DNA of 36,196 nucleotides from Bacillota bacterium (GCA_023402355.1 JAEXCG010000054.1:1-36196); one strand, 5' to 3'. Shown: positions 1 to 8,783, counted from the first letter of the stretch. The notes: generated by a model not told the origin, from the sequence alone. Made by a program: numbers and translations.

Positions 1-1
1 G

Positions 2-784
2 GTGGTGTACTTCTCCGCGACCCTCTCCCCCCTCCCTCAGCTCCGCGCGCTGCTCGGCGGCGAGGAGGAGGACGCCATGCTCTCGCTGCCCTCGCCCTTT
101 CCGCCGGAGCGCCTGCGGGTCGTGCGCATGCCCATCGACACGCGCTACGCCGTGCGCGATCGCACCGCGCCGCAGGTCGCCCGGGCGATCGCCGCGCTGG
201 TGAAAGGGCATCCCGGCAACTATCTTGCCCTGTTTCCCTCTTATACATATATGAACCTCGTGAAGAGCTGCTTTGAGGACCTTTCGACCGGCGTTTCGCT
301 CATCACCCAGGAAAGCGGCATGGACGAGGCCGCGCGCGACGCCTTCATCGCCCGCTTCGAGCCGGGGCAGCGCCTCGTCGGTTTTTGCGTGATGGGCGGG
401 GTCTTCGCCGAGGGCATCGACCTGCCGGGTGAGCGGCTCTCCGGGGTGGCGGTGGTCGGCGTGGGCCTGCCGCAGATCTGCGCGGAGCGCGACACCCTAC
501 GCGCGTACTTCGACGGCGCGGGGCGCGACGGTTTCGGCCTCGCCTACCGCATTCCCGGCATGACGAAGGTGCTGCAGTCCGTCGGGCGCGTCATCCGCAC
601 CGAGCGGGACCTCGGCGCGGCGCTGCTCATCGACACGCGCTTTTTCGACGCGTCGTACGAGGGGCTGCTCCCCCCGCACTTCTTCCCGCTGTACGAGGCG
701 TCCACCGACGCGGCGCTGGCGCGGCTCCTCTCCGCCTTCTGGGAAGGGAATTCGTCCGAGGCTGATGGGGAAAAAAGGGAATGA
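2..784 (+). CDS. DinG/XPD-family ATP-dependent DNA helicase, C-terminal part
   Basis: This is the 3' part of a superfamily 2 helicase of the XPD/Rad3/DinG type; the reading frame is already open at the window edge, so the true start and the N-terminal nucleotide-binding half lie upstream. The visible part holds the second helicase domain: an SATLS motif at the start (motif III in XPD proteins), a GVFAEGIDLPGERL segment around residues 133-146 (motif V), and QSVGRVIRTERD near residues 189-200 (motif VI, with the arginine-finger region). Such proteins unwind DNA in repair using ATP, and family members often carry an Fe-S cluster in the missing half. The gene ends with TGA about 50 bases before the iclR promoter and is not obviously linked to the uronate genes. 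Family assignment is firm; the exact paralogue is not. Confidence 0.87.
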   Translation: MVYFSATLSPLPQLRALLGGEEEDAMLSLPSPFPPERLRVVRMPIDTRYAVRDRTAPQVARAIAALVKGHPGNYLALFPSYTYMNLVKSCFEDLSTGVSLITQESGMDEAARDAFIARFEPGQRLVGFCVMGGVFAEGIDLPGERLSGVAVVGVGLPQICAERDTLRAYFDGAGRDGFGLAYRIPGMTKVLQSVGRVIRTERDLGAALLIDTRFFDASYEGLLPPHFFPLYEASTDAALARLLSAFWEGNSSEADGEKRE

Positions 785-832
785 AGGTGGGCATGTCGAA
801 CAAAGGAACAGCGGGTTTTTTCACCAGCCTGC

Positions 833-861
833 TTGACGTTCGCAAGGGAGAATGCTATACT
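833..861 (+). promoter_or_regulatory. Predicted sigma-A promoter of the iclR-uxa operon
   Basis: A -35 TTGACG (833-838) and a -10 TATACT (856-861) are separated by exactly 17 bases. Transcription would start near 868, about 75 bases before the iclR start codon. A GTTCATC-containing near-palindrome lies just downstream, where a repressor could block elongation or open-complex formation. Confidence 0.75.
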
Positions 862-879
862 GTTCGCAATAGGGAATCT

Positions 880-900
880 CGTTCATCATTATGAATGACG
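880..900. promoter_or_regulatory. Candidate operator, imperfect palindrome downstream of the iclR promoter
   Basis: The 21-base segment has the form CGT-N3-TCAT-T-ATGA-N3-ACG, so 7 of 10 base pairs are symmetric. It begins with CGTTCATC and shares GTTCATC with the 11-bp arms of the perfect inverted repeat at 11967-11996 between dctQ and kdgK. Its position between the predicted start of transcription and the gene suits autorepression by the encoded IclR protein. Function is inferred. Confidence 0.45.
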
Positions 901-942
901 TTTCCGTGGCTTTATTCCCTGGCCGCAAAGGAGGCGGAATGC

Positions 943-1704
943 GTGGCCGAAACCCTCAACCGATCCCTGGCGCGCGGGCTGGACATTCTGGAGCTGCTCA
1001 GCGAGGAACCCGCGGGCCTGGAGCTGCACAGGATCGCCAAGGCGCTGGACATCCCCAAGTCGAGCGCGTTCAACCTCATCCATACGCTGCTGGACAAGCG
1101 CTACGTGACCTACGACGAGGCGACGGCGCGCTACGCGCTCTCGCTGCGCATGTTTGAAATGGGCTCCGCCGCCGTCAAGGACGTGACGGAGCAGTCGGTC
1201 GTGCACCAGTACATGCAGCGCGTCTACGCGGGCTGCAACGAGACGGTGCACTGCGGCGTGCCGGACGGCACGGACATGGTGTACGTGGACAAGCTGGAAA
1301 GCACGCACTCCATCCGCATGACCTCGCGCATCGGCGCGCGCTTTCCGCTGTACTGCACGGCCATGGGCCGGGCGGTGCTGGCCTGCTGGCCGGAGGAGCA
1401 CGTGCGCGAATTGTACCGCAGCTACGACTTTCAGAAGCTGACGCCGCGGACGGTGAACTCCATGGAGGCGCTCTTTAAGGAAATCGCCCGCGTGCGCCAG
1501 CAGGGCTACGCGGCGGAATACGAGGAAAGCAACGAAAACGTCTGCTGCTTCGCCGTCGCCATCCGCGACCGCGTGGGAAAGCCCGTGTACGCGGTCAGCG
1601 TGTCGATGCCGCTCTTTCGCGCGAGCGAGGAGGCGACCCAGCGGTGCATTCAGCTATTGCTCGACGCCCAGCGGCGCATCGAGCGCTTTTTGCACGTCCT
1701 GTAA
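943..1704 (+). CDS. IclR-family transcriptional regulator, probable uronate (KdgR-like) regulator
   Basis: This is a 253-residue IclR-family regulator: an N-terminal winged helix-turn-helix (about residues 6-65, including LHRIAKALDIPKSSAFNLIH) followed by the effector-binding domain, with family-typical stretches such as YPL-like FPLYCTAMGRAVLA and GYAAEYEES. I chose the GTG at 943 because AAAGGAGG (927-934) lies 8 bases upstream; a longer in-frame start at 895 has no good ribosome binding site. It leads the uxaB-uxaA-uxaC-kdgF-kdgA cluster, with only 30 bases to uxaB and no promoter between, so it is probably co-transcribed with its targets. IclR proteins commonly sense intermediates of aromatic or sugar-acid breakdown; the context suggests KDG or a hexuronate as effector, which is inference. 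Confidence 0.85.
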   Translation: MAETLNRSLARGLDILELLSEEPAGLELHRIAKALDIPKSSAFNLIHTLLDKRYVTYDEATARYALSLRMFEMGSAAVKDVTEQSVVHQYMQRVYAGCNETVHCGVPDGTDMVYVDKLESTHSIRMTSRIGARFPLYCTAMGRAVLACWPEEHVRELYRSYDFQKLTPRTVNSMEALFKEIARVRQQGYAAEYEESNENVCCFAVAIRDRVGKPVYAVSVSMPLFRASEEATQRCIQLLLDAQRRIERFLHVL

Positions 1705-1734
1705 CATCGAGCATTTTACATAGGAGGCTGTGAC

Positions 1735-3222
1735 ATGACGAAACTTTGCAAAGAGACTCTACCTTCCCTGGCCGTAAACCACGGCCGCGTGCCTGCGCGC
1801 GAGCGCGTCCTGCAATTCGGCGAGGGCGGATTCCTGCGCGCGTTCGTCGACTGGATGATCGACAGGTCCAACGAGGCGGCGGACATGGACGCGGGCGTCG
1901 TAATCGTGCAGCCCATCGAGCGGGGCCTCGTGGACAAGCTGAACGAGCAGGACGGGCTGTACACGCTGATCCTGCGCGGCAAGGAGGCGGGCCAGGTGGT
2001 GAAGGACACGCGCGTCGTCACCTGCGTGCGCCGCGGTCTGAACCCCTATCAGGACTTCGAGGGCTATCTGGCCCTGGCGCACAACCCGGATCTGCGCTTC
2101 ATCGTCTCCAACACCACGGAGGCGGGCATCGTCTACACGGGCAAGGATTCGTTTGACGACAGGCCCCAGGCCTCCTACCCCGGCAAGCTGACCCGCCTGC
2201 TCTACGAGCGCTTCCTCGCCTTCGGCGAGGAGGAAGGAAAGGGCTTCATCCTTCTGCCGGTGGAGCTGATCGACGACAACGGCGCGCACCTGAAGGAATG
2301 CGTGCTGAAGACCGCGGCGCAGTGGAACCTCGGCGAGGCGTTTACGGCGTGGATCGAGCGCGAGTGCGTCTTTACCTCTACGCTGGTGGATCGCATCGTG
2401 ACGGGCTACCCGCGCGACGACGCAAAGGAGATTTTGGAAGGCCTCGGCTACGACGATTTTCTGCTGGACGCGGCGGAACCCTTCGGCCTTTGGGTCATCG
2501 AGGGGCCTGCCTGGATCGAGCAGGAGCTGCCCTTTAAAAAGGCGGGCTGCAACGTCGTCTTCACGCAGGACGTGAAGCCCTACAAGCTGCGCAAGGTGCG
2601 CATGCTCAACGGCGCGCACACCTCCATGGTGCTGGGCGCGTACCTCGCGGGTCTGGACACCGTCGGCGAATGCATGGCCGACCCCTCGGTGCGCCGGTAC
2701 ATGCACAGCGCTCTGTTTGACGAGATCATGCCCACGCTCGACCTGCCGAGGGAGGACCTCGAGGCGTTCGCTTCGGCGATCTTTGAGCGCTTTGAAAACC
2801 CCTTCAACAAGCACTATCTGCTCTCCATCGCCCTCAACTCGCAGTCCAAGTTCCGGGCGCGCGTGCTTCCCACGATCAAGGAGTACCAGCGCCGCAGGGG
2901 CGAGCTTCCGAAGGTGCTGACCTTCTCCATGGCCGCGTTCATCGCGTTTTACTGCGGCGCCAGGAAGGCGGACGGCACCATGGAGGGCGCGCGCGAAAAG
3001 GACGGCGCCTACCCCATCGCGGACGACGAATCCGTGCTCGCGTTCTTCGAGGGGCTGCGCGGCCAAAGCGCCGCTGAAACCTCGAGCGCGGTGCTCAAAA
3101 ACACGGACTTCTGGGGCGAGGACCTGACGGAGCTGCCGGGCTTTGAGGCCGCGGTGTCGGCCGCGCTCTCGGACATCCGCGAAAAGGGCGCGCGCGCGGC
3201 GATCGACGCCCTCGTTCGCTGA
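1735..3222 (+). CDS. uxaB: Tagaturonate reductase (altronate oxidoreductase)
   Basis: UxaB reduces D-tagaturonate to D-altronate with NADH in the cytoplasm, the second step of galacturonate breakdown. The 495-residue protein belongs to the long-chain mannitol dehydrogenase family. A Rossmann-like start is seen at QFGEGGFLRAFVDWMID (about residues 28-44), and the family's catalytic K-x4-N-x2-H pattern is present as K287, N292 and H295 in KVRMLNGAH. Length matches the family. An AGGAGG (1722-1727) lies 7 bases before the ATG. The gene follows iclR by 30 bases and precedes uxaA by 12 bases. Fructuronate reductase (UxuB) is the nearest alternative in the family, but the neighbouring altronate dehydratase supports UxaB. 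Confidence 0.93.
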   Translation: MTKLCKETLPSLAVNHGRVPARERVLQFGEGGFLRAFVDWMIDRSNEAADMDAGVVIVQPIERGLVDKLNEQDGLYTLILRGKEAGQVVKDTRVVTCVRRGLNPYQDFEGYLALAHNPDLRFIVSNTTEAGIVYTGKDSFDDRPQASYPGKLTRLLYERFLAFGEEEGKGFILLPVELIDDNGAHLKECVLKTAAQWNLGEAFTAWIERECVFTSTLVDRIVTGYPRDDAKEILEGLGYDDFLLDAAEPFGLWVIEGPAWIEQELPFKKAGCNVVFTQDVKPYKLRKVRMLNGAHTSMVLGAYLAGLDTVGECMADPSVRRYMHSALFDEIMPTLDLPREDLEAFASAIFERFENPFNKHYLLSIALNSQSKFRARVLPTIKEYQRRRGELPKVLTFSMAAFIAFYCGARKADGTMEGAREKDGAYPIADDESVLAFFEGLRGQSAAETSSAVLKNTDFWGEDLTELPGFEAAVSAALSDIREKGARAAIDALVR

Positions 3223-3234
3223 AGGGCGGCTGAC

Positions 3235-4710
3235 ATGGAAAAGACGAGATTTATCCGCATCAGCGCGCGCGACAACGTGGCGGTCGCGGTCGAGGCCCTT
3301 CGCGCGGGCGAGGAGGCCTGCGGCGTGACGCTCACGCAGGACATTCCGGCGGGCCATAAGTTCGCGCTTCTTCCCATCGCGGCGGGCGAGGACGTGATCA
3401 AGTACGCGTTCCCCATCGGCCACGCGACGGCGGACATCGCGCCCGGCGCGTGGGTGCACACGCACAACGTGAAGACGAACCTTTCGGGCACGCTGGAGTA
3501 CGCCTACCGGCCGAGCGGCAAGCCGACCGAACGGGACATGCACCGCACGTTCGAGGGCTACGTGCGCGAGGACGGGAGCGTGGGCATCCGAAACGAGATC
3601 TGGATCGTGAACACCGTCGGGTGCGTCAACGGCACGTCGCAGATTCTCGCGCGCAGGGCAAACGAGGCTTTTAAAGGCAGGGTGGACGGCGTATACTGCT
3701 TCACCCACCCCTACGGCTGCTCGCAGTTGGGCGAGGATCACGAAAACACGCAGCGCCTGCTCGCCGCCATGGTGCGCCACCCGAACGCGGGCGGCGTGCT
3801 GGTGCTGGGGCTCGGGTGCGAAAACAACCACATCGAAGCGTTCCGGCAGGTGCTGGGCCCGGTAGACGAACGCCGGGTGAAGTTCCTGACGACGCAGAGC
3901 GTCGAGGACGAGATCGAGGCGGGCATGGAGCTGCTCAGTGAGCTCGCGGACTACGCGTCGGCCTTTCGGCGCGAGACGGTGGACGCCTCCCGGCTGATCG
4001 TCGGACTCAAGTGCGGCGGCTCGGACGGCCTGTCCGGCATCACGGCCAACCCGCTGCTGGGCAGCTTTTCGGACCTGCTCGCCCGCTGCGGCGGCACGAC
4101 CCTGCTCACCGAGGTGCCGGAGATGTTCGGCGCGGAGACGCTGCTGATGAACCGCTGCCGGGATCGGGAGACGTTTGAAAAGACGGTGCGCCTCATCAAC
4201 GACTTCAAGGAGTACTTCCTGCGCCACGGGCAGGAGGTCTACGAGAACCCCTCGCCGGGGAACAAGGCGGGCGGCATCACCACGCTTGAGGACAAGTCGC
4301 TCGGCTGCACGCAAAAGGGCGGCACGGCGCAGGTGATGGACGTGCTGTCCTACGCGCAGCCGGTGCGGGAGCGCGGGCTGAATTTGGTGCAGGGCCCGGG
4401 CAACGACCTTTGCGCGATCACGGCGCTGATGGCCTCCGGCGCGCAGATGGTGCTGTTCACCACCGGCCGGGGCACGCCGGTCGGCGCGCCCGTGCCGACG
4501 ATCAAGGTCGCGACCAACAGCGCGCTCGCGGAAAAGAAGCGGAACTGGATCGACTTCGACGCGGGCGTCCTGGTGCGCGGCGCGTCGATGGGGGAGACGG
4601 CGCGCGCCTTCCTCGACAAGGCGCTCTCGGTCGCCTCGGGCGAGGAGACGTGCAACGAGCACTTTGGGTATCGTGAAATCGCCATCTTCAAGGACGGCGT
4701 CACGCTATAA
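3235..4710 (+). CDS. uxaA: Altronate dehydratase
   Basis: UxaA dehydrates D-altronate to 2-keto-3-deoxygluconate (KDG). The 491-residue protein has the N-terminal SAF-type domain (about residues 1-95, with GAWVHTHNVKTNLSG near 70-84) and the C-terminal catalytic domain, with conserved cysteine-containing segments VGCVNGTSQ and FTHPYGCSQLGEDH that fit a metal-dependent dehydratase. Full-length single-chain UxaA proteins are of this size. The gene lies 12 bases after uxaB and 30 bases before uxaC, clearly one transcriptional unit. The combination of altronate dehydratase with tagaturonate reductase marks the galacturonate branch; no mannonate dehydratase (UxuA) is visible in the window. Confidence 0.94.
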   Translation: MEKTRFIRISARDNVAVAVEALRAGEEACGVTLTQDIPAGHKFALLPIAAGEDVIKYAFPIGHATADIAPGAWVHTHNVKTNLSGTLEYAYRPSGKPTERDMHRTFEGYVREDGSVGIRNEIWIVNTVGCVNGTSQILARRANEAFKGRVDGVYCFTHPYGCSQLGEDHENTQRLLAAMVRHPNAGGVLVLGLGCENNHIEAFRQVLGPVDERRVKFLTTQSVEDEIEAGMELLSELADYASAFRRETVDASRLIVGLKCGGSDGLSGITANPLLGSFSDLLARCGGTTLLTEVPEMFGAETLLMNRCRDRETFEKTVRLINDFKEYFLRHGQEVYENPSPGNKAGGITTLEDKSLGCTQKGGTAQVMDVLSYAQPVRERGLNLVQGPGNDLCAITALMASGAQMVLFTTGRGTPVGAPVPTIKVATNSALAEKKRNWIDFDAGVLVRGASMGETARAFLDKALSVASGEETCNEHFGYREIAIFKDGVTL

Positions 4711-4740
4711 AGGGCTTTACAAAAAAACGGAGGTGCGATT

Positions 4741-6147
4741 ATGAAGGAATTCATGGACAAAGACTTCCTGCTCTCGACCGACACCGCGCGTAAGCTGTAC
4801 AAGGCAGCCCGTGAAATGCCGATTTTCGACTATCACTGCCATCTCAACCCGCGTGAAATTTACGAGAACATCCAGTTTCGCAATCTCGGCCACCTGATGC
4901 TGGGCGGCGACCATTACAAGTGGCGCGCGATGCTTTCCAACGGCGTGCCCGACGCGCTGTGCCGCGGCGAGGCGAGCGATTGGGATAAGTTTTACGCCTT
5001 CGCCGGCACGCTCAAGTACGCGATCGGAAACCCGCTGTTCCACTGGACGCACCTGGAATTAAAGCGCGTCTTCGGCATCGACGAGGTGCTTTCCGAAAAG
5101 ACGGCAAAGGATGTCTGGGACAAGGCTAACGCCATGCTGAAGACGGACGAATTCCGCTGCCGCCGCCTGATCGAAAAGTTCAACGTCAAGGTCATCTGCA
5201 CCACGGACGACCCGTGCGACGACCTGCATTACCACAAGCTGCTGGCGGAAGACAAGTCCTTTAAGGTCAAGGTGCTGCCCGCCTTCCGGCCGGACAAGGT
5301 CATCAACATCGACCGCCCGGGCTTCGTGCAGTACGCGTCGCTGCTGGGCCGCGTCTCCGGCAAGAACACGCTGAACTTCCAGGACATGCTGCAGGCGCTC
5401 GAAAGCCGCGTGCAGTACTTCCACGAGGTCGGCGCGCGCGTCAGCGACCACGCGCTGGACACGGTGCCCTTCGCCGCGCCGGATTACGCCGTGGCGCAGG
5501 AGGCGTACCGCAAGGCGCTGTGCGGCGAGGCGCTCACCGCGCTGGAGACGGAGACGTACAAGACTTGCCTGCTGCGCTCCCTGGGCAAGATGTACGCGGA
5601 CCGCGGCTGGGTGATGCAGTACCACATCGGCGCGATGCGCAACAACAACACCCGCATGTTCGAGCGCTACGGCGCGGACGTGGGCTTCGACTCCGTCAGC
5701 GACACGGAGATCGCCGCGAAGCTCTCCCGCCTGCTGGATATGCTCGATACCGAAAAGTCGCTGCCCAAGACGATCCTCTATAACCTGAACCCGAAGGACA
5801 ACTTCGTGCTCGGCACGATGATCGGCAACTTCCAGGACGGCGAGATCCCGGGCAAGATACAGTTCGGCTCCGGCTGGTGGTTCAACGACCAGAAGCAGGG
5901 CATGATCGACCAGATGACGGCGCTGGCGAACCTCGGTCTGCTGGGCCGCTTCGTCGGCATGCTGACCGACAGCCGCTCCTTCATCTCCTATCCGCGCCAC
6001 GAGTACTTCCGCCGCATCCTGTGCGACCTGATCGGCAAGTGGGTGGAAAACGGCGAGTACCCGGCGGACATGGATACGCTCAAAGAGCTGGTGCGCGGCA
6101 TCTGCTTCAACAACGCCGCGGAGTATTTCGGCATCAAGGTAGACTGA
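4741..6147 (+). CDS. uxaC: Glucuronate/galacturonate isomerase
   Basis: UxaC isomerises D-galacturonate to D-tagaturonate (and D-glucuronate to D-fructuronate), the entry step of the pathway. The 468-residue protein is full length and shows the amidohydrolase-fold metal site H32-x-H34 in FDYHCHLNPREI, followed by the family segment NLGHLMLGGDHYKWRAML. Later segments such as QYHIGAMRNNN and GMLTDSRSFISYPRHEYFRR are also typical of UxaC. A GGAGGTG site precedes the ATG. It is third in the uxa operon; the 114-base gap that follows is GC-rich and can fold (CATCCCC pairing with GGGGATG), but no separate promoter is evident there. Confidence 0.95.
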   Translation: MKEFMDKDFLLSTDTARKLYKAAREMPIFDYHCHLNPREIYENIQFRNLGHLMLGGDHYKWRAMLSNGVPDALCRGEASDWDKFYAFAGTLKYAIGNPLFHWTHLELKRVFGIDEVLSEKTAKDVWDKANAMLKTDEFRCRRLIEKFNVKVICTTDDPCDDLHYHKLLAEDKSFKVKVLPAFRPDKVINIDRPGFVQYASLLGRVSGKNTLNFQDMLQALESRVQYFHEVGARVSDHALDTVPFAAPDYAVAQEAYRKALCGEALTALETETYKTCLLRSLGKMYADRGWVMQYHIGAMRNNNTRMFERYGADVGFDSVSDTEIAAKLSRLLDMLDTEKSLPKTILYNLNPKDNFVLGTMIGNFQDGEIPGKIQFGSGWWFNDQKQGMIDQMTALANLGLLGRFVGMLTDSRSFISYPRHEYFRRILCDLIGKWVENGEYPADMDTLKELVRGICFNNAAEYFGIKVD

Positions 6148-6261
6148 CCGGGGGGACGCTGTTTCCCTGGCCCCCACGTCCAAAGGACTTGTCCCTTGGG
6201 CATCCCCTTTTCGCGCTGCGGCGCGGGGAGGGGATGGAACTGAACAAGGAGGTGTCTTCCG

Positions 6262-6588
6262 ATGGAAACGTACACGAAGCCCGAAGCGCCCTGGCAGGAG
6301 CTGGGCGGCGGCTCGCGCAGGCGCATCCGCTCCTACAATGATCAGATGATGATGGTCGAGGTAGCCTTCGACGAGGGCGGCGTCGGCGCGGACCACGCGC
6401 ACCCGCACACCCAGATCACCTACTGCCTCGAGGGCGAATTCGCCTTTCACATCGGGGAAAAGGCGTACACCCTCCGGGCGGGCGATACCCTCGTCTTCCC
6501 CTCCGGCGCGGTGCACGGCTGCCGGGCTGTGAAGGCCGGCACGCTGCTGGACGTGTTTTCCCCCATGCGCGAGGATTTTCTCAAGTAA
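6262..6588 (+). CDS. kdgF: KdgF-like cupin, unsaturated-uronate conversion protein
   Basis: This 108-residue single-domain cupin closely resembles KdgF, which speeds conversion of unsaturated monouronates, released by pectate or alginate lyases, to linear ketoacids. Metal-ligand candidates are H45/H47/H49 and Q51 in DHAHPHTQITY (cupin motif 1) and H85 in PSGAVHG (motif 2). The C-terminal VFSPMREDFL is characteristic of the family. An AAGGAGG site precedes the ATG at 6262. Its place between uxaC and the KDPG aldolase suggests that the cell also handles lyase products (4,5-unsaturated galacturonate), not just free galacturonate. No lyase or KduI/KduD gene is in the window, so the oligomer-degrading genes would be elsewhere. 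Confidence 0.85.
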   Translation: METYTKPEAPWQELGGGSRRRIRSYNDQMMMVEVAFDEGGVGADHAHPHTQITYCLEGEFAFHIGEKAYTLRAGDTLVFPSGAVHGCRAVKAGTLLDVFSPMREDFLK

Positions 6589-6644
6589 GGCGGCGCGCAT
6601 CGCGCTTCCGATAAAGCCCCGATCTTTCTAAGGAGGAACGATTC

Positions 6645-7601
6645 ATGGAAATTCTTGAAAAGCTTTCGCTGATCGGCATCGTGCCGGTCATCGCCATCGA
6701 CGACGCGGCGGACGCCGTGCCGCTGTGCCGGGCCCTGTCCGAGGGCGGTTTGCCCTGCGCGGAGATCACCTTCCGCACCGCCGCCGCCGCCGAGGCCATT
6801 TCAAACGTCAGCCGCGAGCTGCCGGACGTGCTGGTGGGCGCGGGCACGGTGCTGACCTGCGAGCAGGTCGATCGCGCGGTCGCCGCGGGCGCCAAGTTCA
6901 TCGTCTCCCCCGGCCTCAACCCCGAGGTCGTAAAGCACTGCCAGCAGGTCGGCATCCCCGTGACGCCGGGCACCTCCAACCCCTCCGACATCGAGACGGC
7001 GCTCTCTCTGGGCCTGAAGACCGTCAAGTTCTTCCCGGCGGAGGCGGCGGGCGGCCTCAAGTACATCAAGTCCATCGCGGCGCCCTACGTGGACGTGACC
7101 TTCATGCCCACCGGCGGCGTGAACGAAAAGAACCTGCTCGACTACCTGTCCTTTGGAAAGATCCTCTGCTGCGGCGGAAGCTGGATGGTGCCCAAGGACG
7201 CGGTGAAGGCCAAGGATTGGGATAAGATTCGCGAGCTGACCGCCTCCGCCGTCAAGCTAATGCTCGGCTTCGAGCTGGCGCACATCGGCGTCAACTGCGA
7301 GGGGGAGGACGAGGCCGTGAAGACCGCCGAGGCCTTCTGCAAGCTGTTCGGCTGGCCGGTCAAGGTCGGCAACTCCTCCGTCTTCGCGGGCAGCGCGATC
7401 GAGGTCATGAAGAAGAGCGGCCGCGGGCAGAAGGGCCACATCGCCATCCGCACCAACTTCCTCGCGCGCGGACGCGCCTATCTGGAGCGCCAGGGCTTCG
7501 CGTTCGACGAAAGCTCCCTCGTCGTGAAGGAAGGAAAGCAGATCGCCATCTACCTGAAGGACGAAATCGCCGGCTTTGCCGTGCACCTCGTGCAGAAGTA
7601 A
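6645..7601 (+). CDS. kdgA: KDPG/KHG aldolase fused to a C-terminal glyoxalase-like (VOC) domain
   Basis: Residues 1-207 form a complete class I 2-keto-3-deoxy-6-phosphogluconate aldolase (Eda/KdgA), which splits KDPG to pyruvate and glyceraldehyde-3-phosphate. Seen are the catalytic E40 and R44 in EITFRTAAAAE, the GAGTVL loop (65-70), the Schiff-base lysine K128 in TVKFFPAE, and the phosphate loop PTGGVN. Residues 208-318 are an extra domain of vicinal-oxygen-chelate type, beginning ELAHIGVNCEG (H213) and containing GSAIEVMKK and GHIAIRT. Ordinary Eda proteins stop near 210 residues, so this is a two-domain fusion; the frame runs through without a break. The role of the VOC part is unknown. 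An AAGGAGG site precedes the ATG. It is the last enzyme gene of the operon. Confidence 0.9.
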   Translation: MEILEKLSLIGIVPVIAIDDAADAVPLCRALSEGGLPCAEITFRTAAAAEAISNVSRELPDVLVGAGTVLTCEQVDRAVAAGAKFIVSPGLNPEVVKHCQQVGIPVTPGTSNPSDIETALSLGLKTVKFFPAEAAGGLKYIKSIAAPYVDVTFMPTGGVNEKNLLDYLSFGKILCCGGSWMVPKDAVKAKDWDKIRELTASAVKLMLGFELAHIGVNCEGEDEAVKTAEAFCKLFGWPVKVGNSSVFAGSAIEVMKKSGRGQKGHIAIRTNFLARGRAYLERQGFAFDESSLVVKEGKQIAIYLKDEIAGFAVHLVQK

Positions 7602-7672
7602 GCGCGCCCCAATATCCGGAAGTCTTTGGAAGCAAATTGTCGAAGTTTCCTACTTTTTGCCTGCAAATCTTA

Positions 7673-7725
7673 TTGACAACGGTGATCGTATCAAGGTATA
7701 CTAAAGATAAGGTCACGGGTGTGAC
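7673..7725 (+). promoter_or_regulatory. Promoter of the TRAP binding-protein gene with a downstream inverted repeat
   Basis: A consensus TTGACA (7673-7678) and TATACT (7697-7702) are 18 bases apart. About ten bases below the -10 there is a perfect GTCAC-N4-GTGAC inverted repeat (7712-7716 and 7721-7725), at or just past the likely start of transcription. This gives dctP its own promoter in addition to read-through from the uxa operon. The repeat could be an operator; it differs from the GTTCATC sites. Confidence 0.7.
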
Positions 7726-7748
7726 GAACAACAAGGAGGTCGTTTCCC

Positions 7749-8783
7749 ATGAAAAAGTTTTTGACCCTCGCGGTCGCCCTCATGCTGGTGCTGGGCCTTG
7801 CGTGCTCCGTATCCGCTGACGCGATCAAGCTCAACCTGAGCGAAGTTCACGTCGAAGGCTACCCGACGACGATGGCGGATGAGCACTTTGCCGAGCTCGT
7901 GAAGGAGCGCACCGACGGGCGCATCGAGATCACCGTGTATCCGGGCGGAACGCTTTACGGCGCTGAGCCTCTCGCCATCGAGGCGATGGTTGTAGGCGAT
8001 CTGGCGTTTGCGCGCGTGTCCGCTTCCCCGGTCGCGGACTTCGTGCCCGCGATGAACGCGATTCAGCTTCCCTACCTGTACAAGAACGCGGATCACATGT
8101 GGGCCGCGCTGAACAGCGAAGAGATCGGCCAGAAGATGCTGGACGAGGTTCAGTCCTCCGGCTCCGGCATGATCGGCCTGTGCTTCTACGACGGCGGATC
8201 CCGCTGCTTCTACACCACCAAGAAGGTCGAGAAGGTCGCCGACCTGGCGGGCCTGAAGATCCGCATGCAGGACAACTCGCTCATGTGCGACCTGGTGAAG
8301 GTCCTCGGCGCTTCCCCCGTGACCGGCATCGGCCCCAACGAAGTGTCTCAGAACATCACCTCCGGCGTCATCGACGGCGCTGAGAACAACTGGCCCACTT
8401 ACGAGTCCAAGGGCGACTTCAAAGCCGCTCCCTACTACACGCTCGACCATCACACCCGCGTGCCGGAAGTCCTGCTGGCCTCCGAAGCGGCGCTGGCGTC
8501 CGCCGGCGTGAGCGCGGAAGACATCGAGATCATCAAGGCCTGCGCGAAGGAAACGCAGGAGTTCGAGATCGAGGCGTGGAAGGCCCGCGAAGTCGAGTCC
8601 GAGAAGATCGTGCTCGAGGGCGGCGCGCAGGCGGTCGAATTGACCCCCGAAGCGTTTGCGGAGTTCCAGTCCGCGATGACCGAGCCGAGCGACGTACTGA
8701 AGGGCAAGAGCCTGTACGACATCTATGGCGCTGGCTACGAGGACGTCATCGAAGCGATCAAGACGCTGGGCGAGCAGTTCTAA
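7749..8783 (+). CDS. TRAP transporter substrate-binding protein (DctP type), probable uronate binder
   Basis: This 344-residue protein is an extracytoplasmic solute receptor of the DctP family, the binding subunit of a sodium- or proton-driven TRAP transporter. It has a signal peptide (MKKFLTLAVALMLVLGLACS, cleavage or lipid attachment near residues 19-24) and family segments: HFAELVKERTDGRIEITVYPGG, GLKIRMQDNSLM (which includes the conserved arginine that contacts the substrate carboxylate), GVIDGAENNW, and YYTLDHHTRVPEVLLAS. It follows the uxa operon and has its own promoter. Its permease partners are most likely the dctQ/dctM genes at 9884-11773 on the other strand. A hexuronate substrate is inferred from context. 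An AAGGAGG site precedes the ATG. Confidence 0.9.
   Translation: MKKFLTLAVALMLVLGLACSVSADAIKLNLSEVHVEGYPTTMADEHFAELVKERTDGRIEITVYPGGTLYGAEPLAIEAMVVGDLAFARVSASPVADFVPAMNAIQLPYLYKNADHMWAALNSEEIGQKMLDEVQSSGSGMIGLCFYDGGSRCFYTTKKVEKVADLAGLKIRMQDNSLMCDLVKVLGASPVTGIGPNEVSQNITSGVIDGAENNWPTYESKGDFKAAPYYTLDHHTRVPEVLLASEAALASAGVSAEDIEIIKACAKETQEFEIEAWKAREVESEKIVLEGGAQAVELTPEAFAEFQSAMTEPSDVLKGKSLYDIYGAGYEDVIEAIKTLGEQF

Noticed and set aside
1759..4662. 967-codon open frame on the minus strand
   Set aside because: It is antisense to uxaB and uxaA, both clearly real. Its composition (Arg, Ala, His, Val, Leu-rich without motifs) is that of a GC-rich shadow frame.
6148..6261. Possible regulatory RNA in the uxaC-kdgF gap
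   Set aside because: CATCCCC/GGGGATG and GGACG/CGTCC pairings are possible, but such pairings are common in GC-rich sequence and there is no T run or other support.
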